Shown here in pieces: positions 8,477 to 17,313 of a DNA stretch of 64,000 nt (positions within the stretch are counted from its first letter, which is position 1; each line of letters starts with the position of its first letter). The notes beneath the pieces are model-generated. The model had not been told where the DNA came from, searched no databases, and saw only the letters and a list, made by a program, of their open reading frames with translations. The position numbers and the translations under genes were made by a program. This stretch comes from JBCCDY01 sp039030555 (GTDB lineage: Bacteria > Bacteroidota > Bacteroidia > Cytophagales > Cyclobacteriaceae). Location: NCBI GenBank assembly GCA_039030555.1, contig JBCCDY010000003.1:124001-188000 (forward strand), given 5' to 3'.

Positions 8477-9988
8477 TCAAGGATACTGAAATTTCAATAA
8501 ATACGTCTCAGGATTATCGGTCTTGTAAACTACCTGAAAGTGTAAGGGATTATTCTGAACTGCGGGATATAAATAGCGTACCGTCGAACTATAGCCCAAT
8601 TGGTCTATCACCACATAATCGACTTGCTTCTTTTTAAGATCTTCAAGTAATACCTGATCTTCCGGAGTGTATTTATAATAATTGGTAAACCTTTCAGAAT
8701 ACAAATGAAACAAGCTCGGCTTACGACAAGCAATAACAGAACCTTCAGGTGTATTCTTCTTAGCCCATTCAGCCACTTCATAATAATTCTTCCAGTTTGT
8801 AGAAAGCCTTTGATAAGACTTTTCATTTAAGGCTTTCACTTCAGGCAAAAAGAATAAAATGAAAATGCTCAGAATCAAAGGGTTGAAACTAAATTTTATA
8901 GTTAATTTATCTAAAGAGAATATGATTAGCTGATATAAGCCATATATGAAAAGACCCATTAAAATAGGGATAACGGGAAGAACTAATCTTACTCCGATGA
9001 ATATTTCAGGCCAAAGCAGTAAAATCCCAAAAGTGCCTAAAAGGTAACTGAATAGGAGCCAATTGAATTCACCAAGCTTAGTTATTCCGTAAACAATCAG
9101 TCCAACGATGACGAGGCCAATCATCCAATCACCAAACCCTGTCGTTTTATAATCAACTTCTACAAAAGGAAATATTCCATTTGGAATCTCTTTGGTGAGA
9201 TACCTTTGAAAGTTTTCACCAAAACGATTGATCATATCTGAAACAGAAACAACACCTTCTTCTGGTCGATACCGGTTTTTCATAAAGAGGTGTGTCAGGT
9301 AAGAATTTGATCCAATACTTTTCCCTCGGAGGTACCAGGGCAAAGCCAGAACAACAAAACCAGCAAAGTAGGATAGTAGGTATTTCCAGTTTTTTGAAAC
9401 GATTAAAAAAAGTAATATTCCTCCGAATAGAGCTATACCGATTGTCCTGGTGTGGTAAGAGTAAGAGAGTGCAAGCAAAGAGAACCAAAAATACTTTTCC
9501 TTCCAAGGGGATTTTTGAAAATCGGCCTGAACTAAAAAGTATAAGGTGAGTAGGGAGAAAAACGTAAATGTAATCTCACTCATCATTAAAGACGCATAAT
9601 AGAGAAAATGCGAGTTCATAAGAAAAAGAGCCGCAATAACAACAGCAAGATTTTTTTCTTGGGTCAGCTTATCAAAAAGAAGAAATACAATAAATGCTGA
9701 GGCCAGAAGCAAAATTCCGTTGGTTATTTTGACAGATTTGAATGAACCCGTTGAAAATTTAATGGAGGTGGCTACTATTACCGGATACCCGGGAGGAAAA
9801 TAATTATCGGGTTTCAAGCTGACATTACTTAAGTCGGTGTAACCAGTGCCCGACGCCAGAGATTTCCCTAGCGTATAGTATTTCGCGTTATCCCCAAGGA
9901 CTTCAACCTTGGAGTTGAAGGTAAATGTGTAGCATCCTACAAAAAGGGCGAGTATAACGATGAAGTAGGGCCAGTCATTTTTTTTCAT
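8477..9988 (-). CDS. Polytopic glycosyltransferase of the PMT/ArnT (GT-C) type
   Basis: 503 residues with a first TM helix at about 7-26 and about ten more. The first external loop contains GDNAKYYTLGKSL, where the acidic residue sits as the GT-C catalytic Asp does, followed by FPPGYPV; this loop pattern is that of the dolichyl-phosphate-mannose-like and ArnT families, which transfer a sugar from a lipid carrier outside the membrane. A soluble C-terminal portion of about 110 residues follows the last helix. It stands alone between two terminators or promoters, so neither donor nor acceptor can be inferred from neighbours. Confidence 0.7.
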   Translation of the reverse strand: MKKNDWPYFIVILALFVGCYTFTFNSKVEVLGDNAKYYTLGKSLASGTGYTDLSNVSLKPDNYFPPGYPVIVATSIKFSTGSFKSVKITNGILLLASAFIVFLLFDKLTQEKNLAVVIAALFLMNSHFLYYASLMMSEITFTFFSLLTLYFLVQADFQKSPWKEKYFWFSLLALSYSYHTRTIGIALFGGILLFLIVSKNWKYLLSYFAGFVVLALPWYLRGKSIGSNSYLTHLFMKNRYRPEEGVVSVSDMINRFGENFQRYLTKEIPNGIFPFVEVDYKTTGFGDWMIGLVIVGLIVYGITKLGEFNWLLFSYLLGTFGILLLWPEIFIGVRLVLPVIPILMGLFIYGLYQLIIFSLDKLTIKFSFNPLILSIFILFFLPEVKALNEKSYQRLSTNWKNYYEVAEWAKKNTPEGSVIACRKPSLFHLYSERFTNYYKYTPEDQVLLEDLKKKQVDYVVIDQLGYSSTVRYLYPAVQNNPLHFQVVYKTDNPETYLLKFQYP

Positions 9989-10032
9989 TGATCACTTTTT
10001 GGCATTAAGTATAATTCTAAAAAACAGATCCG

Positions 10033-10084
10033 CTGTCAATTTGTCATAAAAAAACCTTCTTATATGGCTTGGCATATCCATTGA
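10033..10084 (+). promoter_or_regulatory. dnaK upstream region: TGTCA repeat and sigma-54-like promoter
   Basis: CTGTCAATTTGTCA (10033-10046), then TTGGCA at 10069-10074, six bases, TTGA at 10081-10084. TTGGCA-N6-TTGC is the sigma-54 -24/-12 layout; here the -12 element reads TTGA. Transcription would start near 10095, 32 bases before the ATG. grpE has the same pair of elements (46464-46503). Confidence 0.5.
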
Positions 10085-10126
10085 TCAATTAGAGACAGAA
10101 TTTAATTAGCAAAGAAATAAATAATC

Positions 10127-12064
10127 ATGGGAAAAATTATAGGAATAGACTTAGGTACTACTAACTCCTGTGTGGCAGTGATGGAAGGTAATGAGCCCGT
10201 TGTAATTCCAAATAGCGAAGGACGAAGGACTACACCATCTATTGTTGCTTTTCTTGATGATGGCAAAGGTGAAAGAAAAGTTGGTGATCCTGCAAAAAGA
10301 CAAGCGATTACAAACCCACATAACACCATAAGCTCGATCAAGAGATTCATGGGCAAGAAGTTTTCTGAAGTCTCAGAAGAGAAGAAAATAGCATCGTATG
10401 GTGTTGAGAGTGGTAACAATGATACAGTAAGTGTTAAAATTGGTGACAGAAGTTATACAGCTCAAGAGATATCAGCTATGGTTCTTCAAAAAATGAAGAG
10501 CACTGCTGAAGATTATCTTGGAACAAGCGTAACGGAAGCGGTAATAACTGTACCTGCATATTTTAACGATTCAGAGCGTCAGGCAACTAAAGAAGCCGGG
10601 CAAATAGCTGGTCTTGATGTAAAAAGAATTATAAACGAGCCAACGGCTGCTGCACTTTCTTATGGTTTGGATAAGAAAAACGCAGATATGAAAATAGCAG
10701 TGTACGACCTTGGAGGTGGTACATTCGATATTTCAGTGCTTGAATTAGGTGATGGTGTATTTGAAGTAAAATCTACCAATGGAGATGTTCACTTAGGTGG
10801 TGACGATTTCGATACGGTGATCATGAATTGGTTAGCTGAAGAATTTTTAAGTGATGAAGGTATCGATCTTAGAAAAGATCCTATGGCCCTTCAGCGTTTG
10901 AAAGAAGCCGCTGAAAAAGCTAAGATTGAATTATCAAGTTCGAGCAGCACTGAAATCAACTTGCCTTATATAATGCCAGTTGATGGCATTCCAAAACACC
11001 TTGTTAGATCGCTTTCCAGAAGTAAGTTCGAGCAGCTTTCCGACAGCCTGATTAAAAGAACTTTGGAGCCATGTAAGAAGGCTATGAAAGATGCAGGTTT
11101 ATCTCCTTCAGAAATTGATGAAGTGATTTTAGTAGGTGGATCAACCAGAATTCCTAAAATCCAGGAAGAAGTAGAAAAATTCTTTGGTAAAAAACCATCT
11201 AAGGGAGTAAACCCTGATGAAGTTGTAGCGATTGGAGCTGCTATTCAAGGTGGTGTTTTAACTGGTGAAGTAAAAGATGTACTGCTTCTTGATGTAACTC
11301 CGCTTTCATTGGGTATTGAAACGATGGGCGGTGTGTTCACTAAATTGATAGAGTCTAATACAACTATACCAACTAAGAAGTCAGAAGTATTTTCTACGGC
11401 TGCTGATAATCAACCTTCTGTTGAGATCCATGTGCTTCAGGGAGAGCGATCCATGGCGAAGGATAACAAAACAATAGGTAGGTTTCACTTAGATGGTATT
11501 CCACCTGCACCTCGTGGCGTTCCTCAAGTTGAAGTAACATTCGATATTGATGCCAATGGTATTATGAATGTTTCTGCTAAGGACAAAGGAACAGGTAAAG
11601 AGCAAAAAATTAGAATTGAAGCTTCTTCAGGCCTCACAGAGGAGGAAATTGATAAAATGAAGAAAGAGGCTGAGGCTAATGCTGAATCCGATAAGCAGGA
11701 GAAAGATAAGATCGATAAGATCAACCAAGCCGATAGTTTGATTTTCCAGACAGAAAAGCAACTGAGTGAATATGGTGATAAGCTATCTCCGGATAATAAA
11801 TCCAAGATAGATGCTGCTTTGGAAAAATTAAAAGAAGCACATAAATCCCAGAATATCGAAGCTATTGATGCGGCATTAAATGAGATGAATACCGTATGGC
11901 AAGGCGCTGCGCAAGAAATGTATGCACAAGGCGAACCTAGTCCGGATGCTGCTCAGCCAGGCCCTGATGCAGGGGCAAACGGAGCAGAAGCTTCAGGCGA
12001 AAATACGTCAGGTGCGGATGATGTTTCTGATGTAGAGTACGAAGAAGTTGACGATAAGAAATAA
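10127..12064 (+). CDS. dnaK: Hsp70 chaperone DnaK
   Basis: 645 residues, the normal length. ATPase domain 1-385 with the three Hsp70 signatures: GIDLGTTNSCVAVMEG at the N-terminus, YDLGGGTFDISVLE near 195-208 and VILVGGSTRIPKIQ near 332. Substrate-binding domain about 390-510 starting at the linker VKDVLLLDVTPLSLG, then a helical lid and a flexible acidic tail ending EEVDDKK. Works with GrpE and DnaJ, whose genes lie together at 46557-48281; all three are in this window but not in one operon. Single-gene unit with its own promoter and terminator. The ATG at 10127 is the only start in agreement with the family. Confidence 0.98.
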   Translation: MGKIIGIDLGTTNSCVAVMEGNEPVVIPNSEGRRTTPSIVAFLDDGKGERKVGDPAKRQAITNPHNTISSIKRFMGKKFSEVSEEKKIASYGVESGNNDTVSVKIGDRSYTAQEISAMVLQKMKSTAEDYLGTSVTEAVITVPAYFNDSERQATKEAGQIAGLDVKRIINEPTAAALSYGLDKKNADMKIAVYDLGGGTFDISVLELGDGVFEVKSTNGDVHLGGDDFDTVIMNWLAEEFLSDEGIDLRKDPMALQRLKEAAEKAKIELSSSSSTEINLPYIMPVDGIPKHLVRSLSRSKFEQLSDSLIKRTLEPCKKAMKDAGLSPSEIDEVILVGGSTRIPKIQEEVEKFFGKKPSKGVNPDEVVAIGAAIQGGVLTGEVKDVLLLDVTPLSLGIETMGGVFTKLIESNTTIPTKKSEVFSTAADNQPSVEIHVLQGERSMAKDNKTIGRFHLDGIPPAPRGVPQVEVTFDIDANGIMNVSAKDKGTGKEQKIRIEASSGLTEEEIDKMKKEAEANAESDKQEKDKIDKINQADSLIFQTEKQLSEYGDKLSPDNKSKIDAALEKLKEAHKSQNIEAIDAALNEMNTVWQGAAQEMYAQGEPSPDAAQPGPDAGANGAEASGENTSGADDVSDVEYEEVDDKK

Positions 12065-12090
12065 ATCAATTTCAAATCAATTATAGATGT

Positions 12091-12121
12091 AAAGCTCCAC
12101 TTATTAGTGGGGCTTTTTTTA
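12091..12121. terminator. Terminator between dnaK and a convergent methyltransferase
   Basis: AAAGCTCCAC (12091-12100), loop TTATTA, GTGGGGCTTT (12107-12116; one G-T pair), T-run to 12121. The T-run touches the last codons of the minus-strand gene. Confidence 0.88.
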
Positions 12122-12892
12122 TTTCTTCAAAATGTAGTAAAGGTCAAGGCTTTCTTTGGGGTTTTCAGAGATTAAATAATCCTTTTCAGTAATAGAAAGT
12201 ACCAGATCGTCATCTTGCTTTTGAAGCTTAACACGATTTACCCTATTGAGCATATCGTAAGGAATACGAAGAACGGCAGCCGGCAGCCGGTATTGTAAAT
12301 TGAAAATATCGTACTTGGTGAGCTTTTCTACTGATTTCTTATTTCTTTCATAATATTCCATCACCTTCTCAGACCCGGCTACTCCTTTGGTGTCCACCTC
12401 AGAAAATATTTTCGAACATAATTCTTCCAGCTGATCCGCAGTGTATTCCCTGATGTGCCATGGATTACGGGTTAGTGTTTTTTTGATGTTTGGCGTGGAG
12501 ATCAGTGCCATCCCACCAGGTTTTAAAACCCTATGAATCTCTTTTAGAAAAGAAACATCATCTTTAATATGTTCAATAACCTGAAAACTAACTACCGTAT
12601 CGAATGAATCAGATTTGATATGCTCGAAGGGAGGGATGTTCGACCTGAAGAACTTAGCTTCAGGATACTTTTTGGATAACCTTTCTACTACTTCGCCTAT
12701 TTTATCGATTGCCGTATAGCTTTCCCCCCATTCAATAAGCTGATCTATTCCTCTGCCTTCACCACAGCCTACTTCTAAAATATCACCTTTTACATAAGGT
12801 TCTGCAAGAATGTAAGCCTTCAAAAGCCTTTGATGTATTGGATTATCAGAAGGTATTTTATCCGATGTGATCTCCGTTGTATAGGTTGCCAT
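12119..12892 (-). CDS. Class I SAM-dependent methyltransferase
   Basis: 257 residues. Rossmann-type methyltransferase fold: motif I LEVGCGEGRG at about 39-48 (SAM-binding glycines), an acidic residue at the end of strand 2 (AIDK), motif post-I/IV in DTVVSFQVIEHI, and RVLKPGGMALISTPN (motif VI). This is the Methyltransf_11/UbiE-like group. The C-terminal third is positively charged and family-specific. The substrate is unknown; nearby genes give no pathway. Stands alone, convergent with dnaK. Confidence 0.85.
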   Translation of the reverse strand: MATYTTEITSDKIPSDNPIHQRLLKAYILAEPYVKGDILEVGCGEGRGIDQLIEWGESYTAIDKIGEVVERLSKKYPEAKFFRSNIPPFEHIKSDSFDTVVSFQVIEHIKDDVSFLKEIHRVLKPGGMALISTPNIKKTLTRNPWHIREYTADQLEELCSKIFSEVDTKGVAGSEKVMEYYERNKKSVEKLTKYDIFNLQYRLPAAVLRIPYDMLNRVNRVKLQKQDDDLVLSITEKDYLISENPKESLDLYYILKK

Positions 12893-13033
12893 ATGTGTAG
12901 CTAGTATTTCTTCAAGTTTACCATTTTATCAATCCATCAAAAATAAGGAGGCTATAACTCGTATTTTAGTAATGAACCATTATTCTTTAAAAAATTATAA
13001 TATCTTCAACATCCCAGTAAATTTTTTAGGCCA

Positions 13034-15103
13034 TTGGAAGTTGAAGACAAATACAAATATTTTGATAGGGATTCGAGTTGGCTATCTTTTAACTATAGAG
13101 TTTTAAAGGAGGCGGAAGATGAGAGTCTTCCTCTTTATGAACGGATTAAATTCTTAGCGATATATTCATCCAACCTGGATGAATTCTTCAGGGTAAGAAT
13201 GGCCAATCTTAAGAGAATAAGGCGAATAGGTAAGAGAAAAATCAATGCAGAACTCGATATACGTCCTAAAAAATTACTAAAAGACCTTCAGAAAATAGTT
13301 AAATACCATCTTTCGGAATACGGGGATATTTTTCAAAAGGACATTATCCCGGAGTTAAAGAAGAATGATATTTTCGTTTATTGGGACGAAGAGATCAAAC
13401 CTGAACATTGGCCTGCGGTCAGAAAGCATTTCCGAAGTAAAGTTCTTACCTTTTTACGACCGGTAATTGTAACGGATAGCAATATAAATGAGGTTTTCCT
13501 GGTCAATAGAGCATTATATTTCATCTTATTATTAAGAAAGAAAGGAGATGATGAGGGCAAAGAATATTTTGCATATCTCAACATTCCTTCAGACAACCTA
13601 CCCAGATATATACAAGTACCTTCTATTGGAGATAAGCATTACATCATAAGTCTGGATGATATTATCAGGCATCACCTAGGATTTATTTTCCCCGAATATG
13701 AAGTTATTGAGAAGAAGAGCATTAAACTCAATCGAGACGCTGATCTTTATATTGAGGATGAGTTTGCAGGTGATCTGGTTCAGAAAATAAAGGACCAGCT
13801 TGATAAAAGAAATATTGGTATCCCTGCGCGTTTCCTATACGATAAAAGTATTTCTGAAAAGCTTTTGAAGCTGGCTAGCGATATTTTTTCAATAGATGAA
13901 GATGATCTCATTGCTGGTGGAAGATATCATAACATGAGTGACCTCATGAAGCTCCCTAATCCTTTGAAGCCTAAACTGGAATCGAAATCGCCACCAGATC
14001 TTGTCCGAAAAGAACTGGAAACACCTTTAACGATATTTGATTCTATTGATGAAAGGGATATTATCCTTCATTTTCCCTACATCTCTTACGATTACGTGCT
14101 TAAGTTCTTCAACGAAGCAGCAATTGATCCTTTTGTATCAGAAATAAAGGTTACACTTTATCGAATCGCTTCTCAGTCTTTTGTTGCAAATGCATTGATC
14201 AGTGCTGTAAAAAATGGAAAACGAGTAACGGTATTCGTTGAAGTTAAAGCACGTTTCGATGAGGAAAATAACCTCATTTGGGCACAGAAAATGGAAGAGG
14301 CCGGGATCAGGATTATTTATAGCATACCTGGCTTGAAAGTACATGCTAAGATCGCTTTAGTTAAACGACGGGTTAATGACGTTGAGAAAACATATTCTTT
14401 TTTGGGAACAGGTAATTTTAATGAGGTAACAGCAGGTATTTACGCAGATCACGGATTAATGACCTGCCATTCTGAAATGAATGAGGAAATCGATTCGGTT
14501 TTCACTTACCTGTATAGACGTGATGAGCCTACTGAGTTCAAACACGTTTTAGTTTCTCAGTTCAATATGATCGATCGCTTTATAGAAATGGTGAACCGTG
14601 AGATAAAACATGCCGAAGAAGGGAAAGACGCGCACATCATAGTGAAAGTAAATAATCTGGAAAACAGAACTATGATCGATAAACTCTATGAGGCAAACGA
14701 GGCCGGAGTTAAAATTGATTTAATCGCGAGAAGTATCTGCTGCCTTGTACCCGGCGTTATAGGTTTAAGCGAAAATATTCGTACCATAAGAATAGTCGAT
14801 GGTTTCCTGGAGCACGCACGAGTCTGGGTATTCCATAACAATGGATCTAATGATACATATATGGGCTCAGCTGATTGGATGAATAGAAATTTACTGAGTA
14901 GGATAGAAGTGGTATATCCACTTTACAATGAGGAAATTAAAAAAGAGATGCTTCAGATCTTAAAATTTCAGATTCAGGATAATACAAAAGCTTGTTTAAT
15001 CGATGAAGATGGGGCTAATATTCCGATCATAAGAAAGAAAGGAGCAAGACGGGTGAGGGCACAACACAATACGTATCAGTGGCTTCAAAGAAAGCTTTCC
15101 TGA
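13034..15103 (+). CDS. ppk1: Polyphosphate kinase 1
   Basis: Reversibly transfers the gamma-phosphate of ATP onto polyphosphate. 689 residues, as in the family. N-domain with FDRDSSWLSFNYRVLKEA and LAIYSSNLDEFFRVRMANL; the two C-terminal phospholipase-D-like domains follow, with the autophosphorylated histidine in LKVHAKIALV (near residue 437) and the second conserved His in FLEHARVWVF. No ATG precedes the conserved FDRD segment in frame, so the start is the TTG at 13034. Convergent with, and separated by one base from, the HD-PycTM gene at 15105. Confidence 0.95.
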   Translation: MEVEDKYKYFDRDSSWLSFNYRVLKEAEDESLPLYERIKFLAIYSSNLDEFFRVRMANLKRIRRIGKRKINAELDIRPKKLLKDLQKIVKYHLSEYGDIFQKDIIPELKKNDIFVYWDEEIKPEHWPAVRKHFRSKVLTFLRPVIVTDSNINEVFLVNRALYFILLLRKKGDDEGKEYFAYLNIPSDNLPRYIQVPSIGDKHYIISLDDIIRHHLGFIFPEYEVIEKKSIKLNRDADLYIEDEFAGDLVQKIKDQLDKRNIGIPARFLYDKSISEKLLKLASDIFSIDEDDLIAGGRYHNMSDLMKLPNPLKPKLESKSPPDLVRKELETPLTIFDSIDERDIILHFPYISYDYVLKFFNEAAIDPFVSEIKVTLYRIASQSFVANALISAVKNGKRVTVFVEVKARFDEENNLIWAQKMEEAGIRIIYSIPGLKVHAKIALVKRRVNDVEKTYSFLGTGNFNEVTAGIYADHGLMTCHSEMNEEIDSVFTYLYRRDEPTEFKHVLVSQFNMIDRFIEMVNREIKHAEEGKDAHIIVKVNNLENRTMIDKLYEANEAGVKIDLIARSICCLVPGVIGLSENIRTIRIVDGFLEHARVWVFHNNGSNDTYMGSADWMNRNLLSRIEVVYPLYNEEIKKEMLQILKFQIQDNTKACLIDEDGANIPIIRKKGARRVRAQHNTYQWLQRKLS

Positions 15104-15104
15104 T

Positions 15105-16310
15105 TTACTTAACAGCGTAGGCTATGATAAAAGATAGAATAGCACCTACGAATCCAAACATAAATATGGTATAACTGATCCTAAGTAATCTGTATTTCTT
15201 ACCGAGAACAGCACCGAGAAAATAGATGTCTTTAATTAAACTACCATAAAGATATTCTCCGTCTCCCATCATTTCTTTCATACCCCATTCATAATCTTTG
15301 AGAGGCATTTTATGGAAGTTACCAAAGAACAAAAGGTTAGTCTTTCTATCCTTAATATCTTCTTTGGTGAATTTTCCTTCCGATATGTTCGGAATCGTAG
15401 AGAGTATAGCTAAAACAATTGTTGAAAGACAAACTAAAGTCAGGATAAGCGTGGGGACGAGTAAATAGGTGCTTTCTTCCACTTTTCTTATCAATACTGA
15501 AACGACTACTGATAGTATGATAGAATTGATAGAGATCATGATGTTGGCTTTGTTATCGGCCATGGCACTGAGGTCAAGGTGATTTTTAGAAGTTAACCTA
15601 AACATCGTTTCTATACCTCTATCGGGTTTCAGTTTTTTGAGTTCGCTAATCTTATCTAACGATCCGCGTACATTTTCTTCTAGTTTTTGTGCTTTCTTAT
15701 GTTGCTTTTTCTTCTTTTTCCTTAAAGTTTCAACCTTTTCAAGATTAGCTGATTTAAGTTTTTCCAGCACATTTTTCCCATGATCAGTAAAAAACTTATG
15801 CTCTCCGAGAAAACGTTTATTTTCCTTAAGCCAGTCTAATTCGCTAAGCTGATTGTCTGAAGTATTGTTAAATTCTTTTCTTAATAGCTCGCTTTTTTCA
15901 AGAAACTGATCTGTGGCAAGGTGGAACATATCCGCATCACAAATAACCGCCTCTTCAATAGATTGGGGGTTTTGAGGCATTTTGGTAGCTTCAATACAAG
16001 CTTTTGCCTTTTCGACCAGATCATGATCTATCTGATGCTTTTTAGCAAACTCCTCGAGTATTTGGATACTTCTCTGTTCATGATCTGTGCAGCCTTCGGC
16101 ATAACCAAGATCATGAAACCAACCGGCTAGCAATACAACTTCCTGTTGAGATTCGGAAAGGTTCTCTTTTCCCGATATCAATTTGGCAAACTTGACCATA
16201 TCAAGTGTGTGCTCAAGTGTGTGATACACATACTCTTTAGGTAGATTTTGCTTAAGGTAATTCTTTACAAAATGCTCTGCCTCTTCAAGAATGTTAGTCG
16301 TGATATGCAT
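15105..16310 (-). CDS. HD domain fused to a PycTM (Pycsar-effector type) membrane domain
   Basis: 401 residues. N-terminal HD phosphohydrolase domain (about 15-165): HTLEHTLDMV, GWFHDLGY (the HD pair), HEQRSI and CDADMFHLA carry the metal ligands expected of a phosphodiesterase. A very basic coiled linker (about 195-245, KKKKKQHKKAQK) leads to the PycTM domain (about 250-401), recognised by LSAMADNKANIMISINSIIL and three hydrophobic helices. PycTM proteins are the membrane-disrupting effectors of Pycsar anti-phage defence, triggered by cCMP or cUMP. No pyrimidine cyclase gene is in the window. In Bacteroidota such HD-PycTM proteins also appear in core genomes, so a housekeeping role in cyclic-nucleotide turnover is equally possible. 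Confidence 0.8.
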   Translation of the reverse strand: MHITTNILEEAEHFVKNYLKQNLPKEYVYHTLEHTLDMVKFAKLISGKENLSESQQEVVLLAGWFHDLGYAEGCTDHEQRSIQILEEFAKKHQIDHDLVEKAKACIEATKMPQNPQSIEEAVICDADMFHLATDQFLEKSELLRKEFNNTSDNQLSELDWLKENKRFLGEHKFFTDHGKNVLEKLKSANLEKVETLRKKKKKQHKKAQKLEENVRGSLDKISELKKLKPDRGIETMFRLTSKNHLDLSAMADNKANIMISINSIILSVVVSVLIRKVEESTYLLVPTLILTLVCLSTIVLAILSTIPNISEGKFTKEDIKDRKTNLLFFGNFHKMPLKDYEWGMKEMMGDGEYLYGSLIKDIYFLGAVLGKKYRLLRISYTIFMFGFVGAILSFIIAYAVK

Positions 16311-16394
16311 ATAGACCGAGTAATATGTAAATTAACCAAAATAATGCTAAAATATTTTTATAGGAGTTATTTAAACCTTAGCAAAGTCATTTTG

Positions 16395-17267
16395 ATGTCA
16401 TCTAGAACTTCCATTTTTATGCTTTTACTTCTATTGACGTGCTGTCTTGTAGAAATGCAGGAAACTACTGCTTATGGGGATGCAGATTTATTTTACAGCT
16501 TAGGTAATCCTTCTGAAAAACAATTCCTCACGACGGAATTGGAAGAAATCTCCGGATTGACCTATCTGGATAGTGGTATTCTGGGATGTATTCAGGATGA
16601 AGAAGGGATATTTTTCAAATATGATTTTAATAAAGAAACAGTTGTAGAACGGATCAGATTTCATGGGAATGGAGATTTTGAAGGAGTTGAAATAGTTGGT
16701 GACAGGGTGTATGCGATAGAAAGTAATGGTGATTTAAGGCATTGGAATATTAATGAAACCTTTGAACCTGACGCAAAGAAAATTGAAACACCTTTGAGTT
16801 CCAAGAATGACGTTGAAGGTTTGGGCTACCTGGAGGAAAAAAATTATATACTTATGGCTTGCAAAGGAGACCCTGACTATGACGATCATAATGAAAAGGG
16901 AGAAGCTATCTATGTGTTTGATATAGACAGAGGGGAGATGCTTGAAGATGCCTTGTTTACTATCGAAGAGGAAGACATAGAGGAATTCATTGAAGATTTT
17001 ATTGGGGAAAAGATTAAGGATGTTGAGTTTAACCCTTCTGCCATTGCTTTGCATCCGTTGGAAGAAAGATATTATGTGATGGCCTCATCAGGAAATTTAC
17101 TGGTTATTCTTAATGCCGATTATGAGATAGAAAATGTGGTAACACTTGATCCGGCAGTTTTTCGACAACCGGAAGGTATCTGCTTCGCTCCTGATGGGAC
17201 TATGTATATCTCCAGTGAAGGGCGAGGATTTAGCGCCTTTATTTTAAAATTTGACTACGCGAATTAA
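16395..17267 (+). CDS. SdiA-regulated-domain lipoprotein
   Basis: 290 residues from ATG at 16395, where a proper signal peptide begins (MSSRTSIFMLLLLL) followed by LTCC, a plausible lipobox. An upstream extension to 16248 in frame would overlap the divergent gene and is rejected. The remainder is a repeated beta architecture resembling the SdiA-regulated family (a beta-propeller): EEISGLTYLD, FEGVEIVGDRVYAIESNG, DVEGLGYLEEKNYIL, RQPEGICFAPDGTMYISSEG. These 'E-G-(I/L)' blade signatures are typical. Acidic insert at about 220-240. Function unknown; likely anchored in the outer membrane facing the periplasm or surface. Confidence 0.75.
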   Translation: MSSRTSIFMLLLLLTCCLVEMQETTAYGDADLFYSLGNPSEKQFLTTELEEISGLTYLDSGILGCIQDEEGIFFKYDFNKETVVERIRFHGNGDFEGVEIVGDRVYAIESNGDLRHWNINETFEPDAKKIETPLSSKNDVEGLGYLEEKNYILMACKGDPDYDDHNEKGEAIYVFDIDRGEMLEDALFTIEEEDIEEFIEDFIGEKIKDVEFNPSAIALHPLEERYYVMASSGNLLVILNADYEIENVVTLDPAVFRQPEGICFAPDGTMYISSEGRGFSAFILKFDYAN

Positions 17268-17295
17268 ACTCTGTGATCTTTAAAGTGCCACCTCA

Positions 17296-17303
17296 TAATT
17301 TTG
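17296..17303 (+). promoter_or_regulatory. -7 element before the barrel fusion gene
   Basis: TAATTTTG is an exact TAnnTTTG match ten bases before the ATG at 17314, giving a start near 17310 and almost no leader. No good -33 TTG was found at the right distance. Confidence 0.4.
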
Positions 17304-17313
17304 CGCTTTAAGT

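Noticed and set aside
9292..9549. 85-codon plus-strand frame inside the glycosyltransferase gene
   Set aside because: Antisense shadow; composition is not coding-like.
16248..16394. N-terminal extension of the SdiA-regulated-like gene
   Set aside because: It would place 49 residues before a good signal peptide and overlap the divergent gene start; treated as leader.
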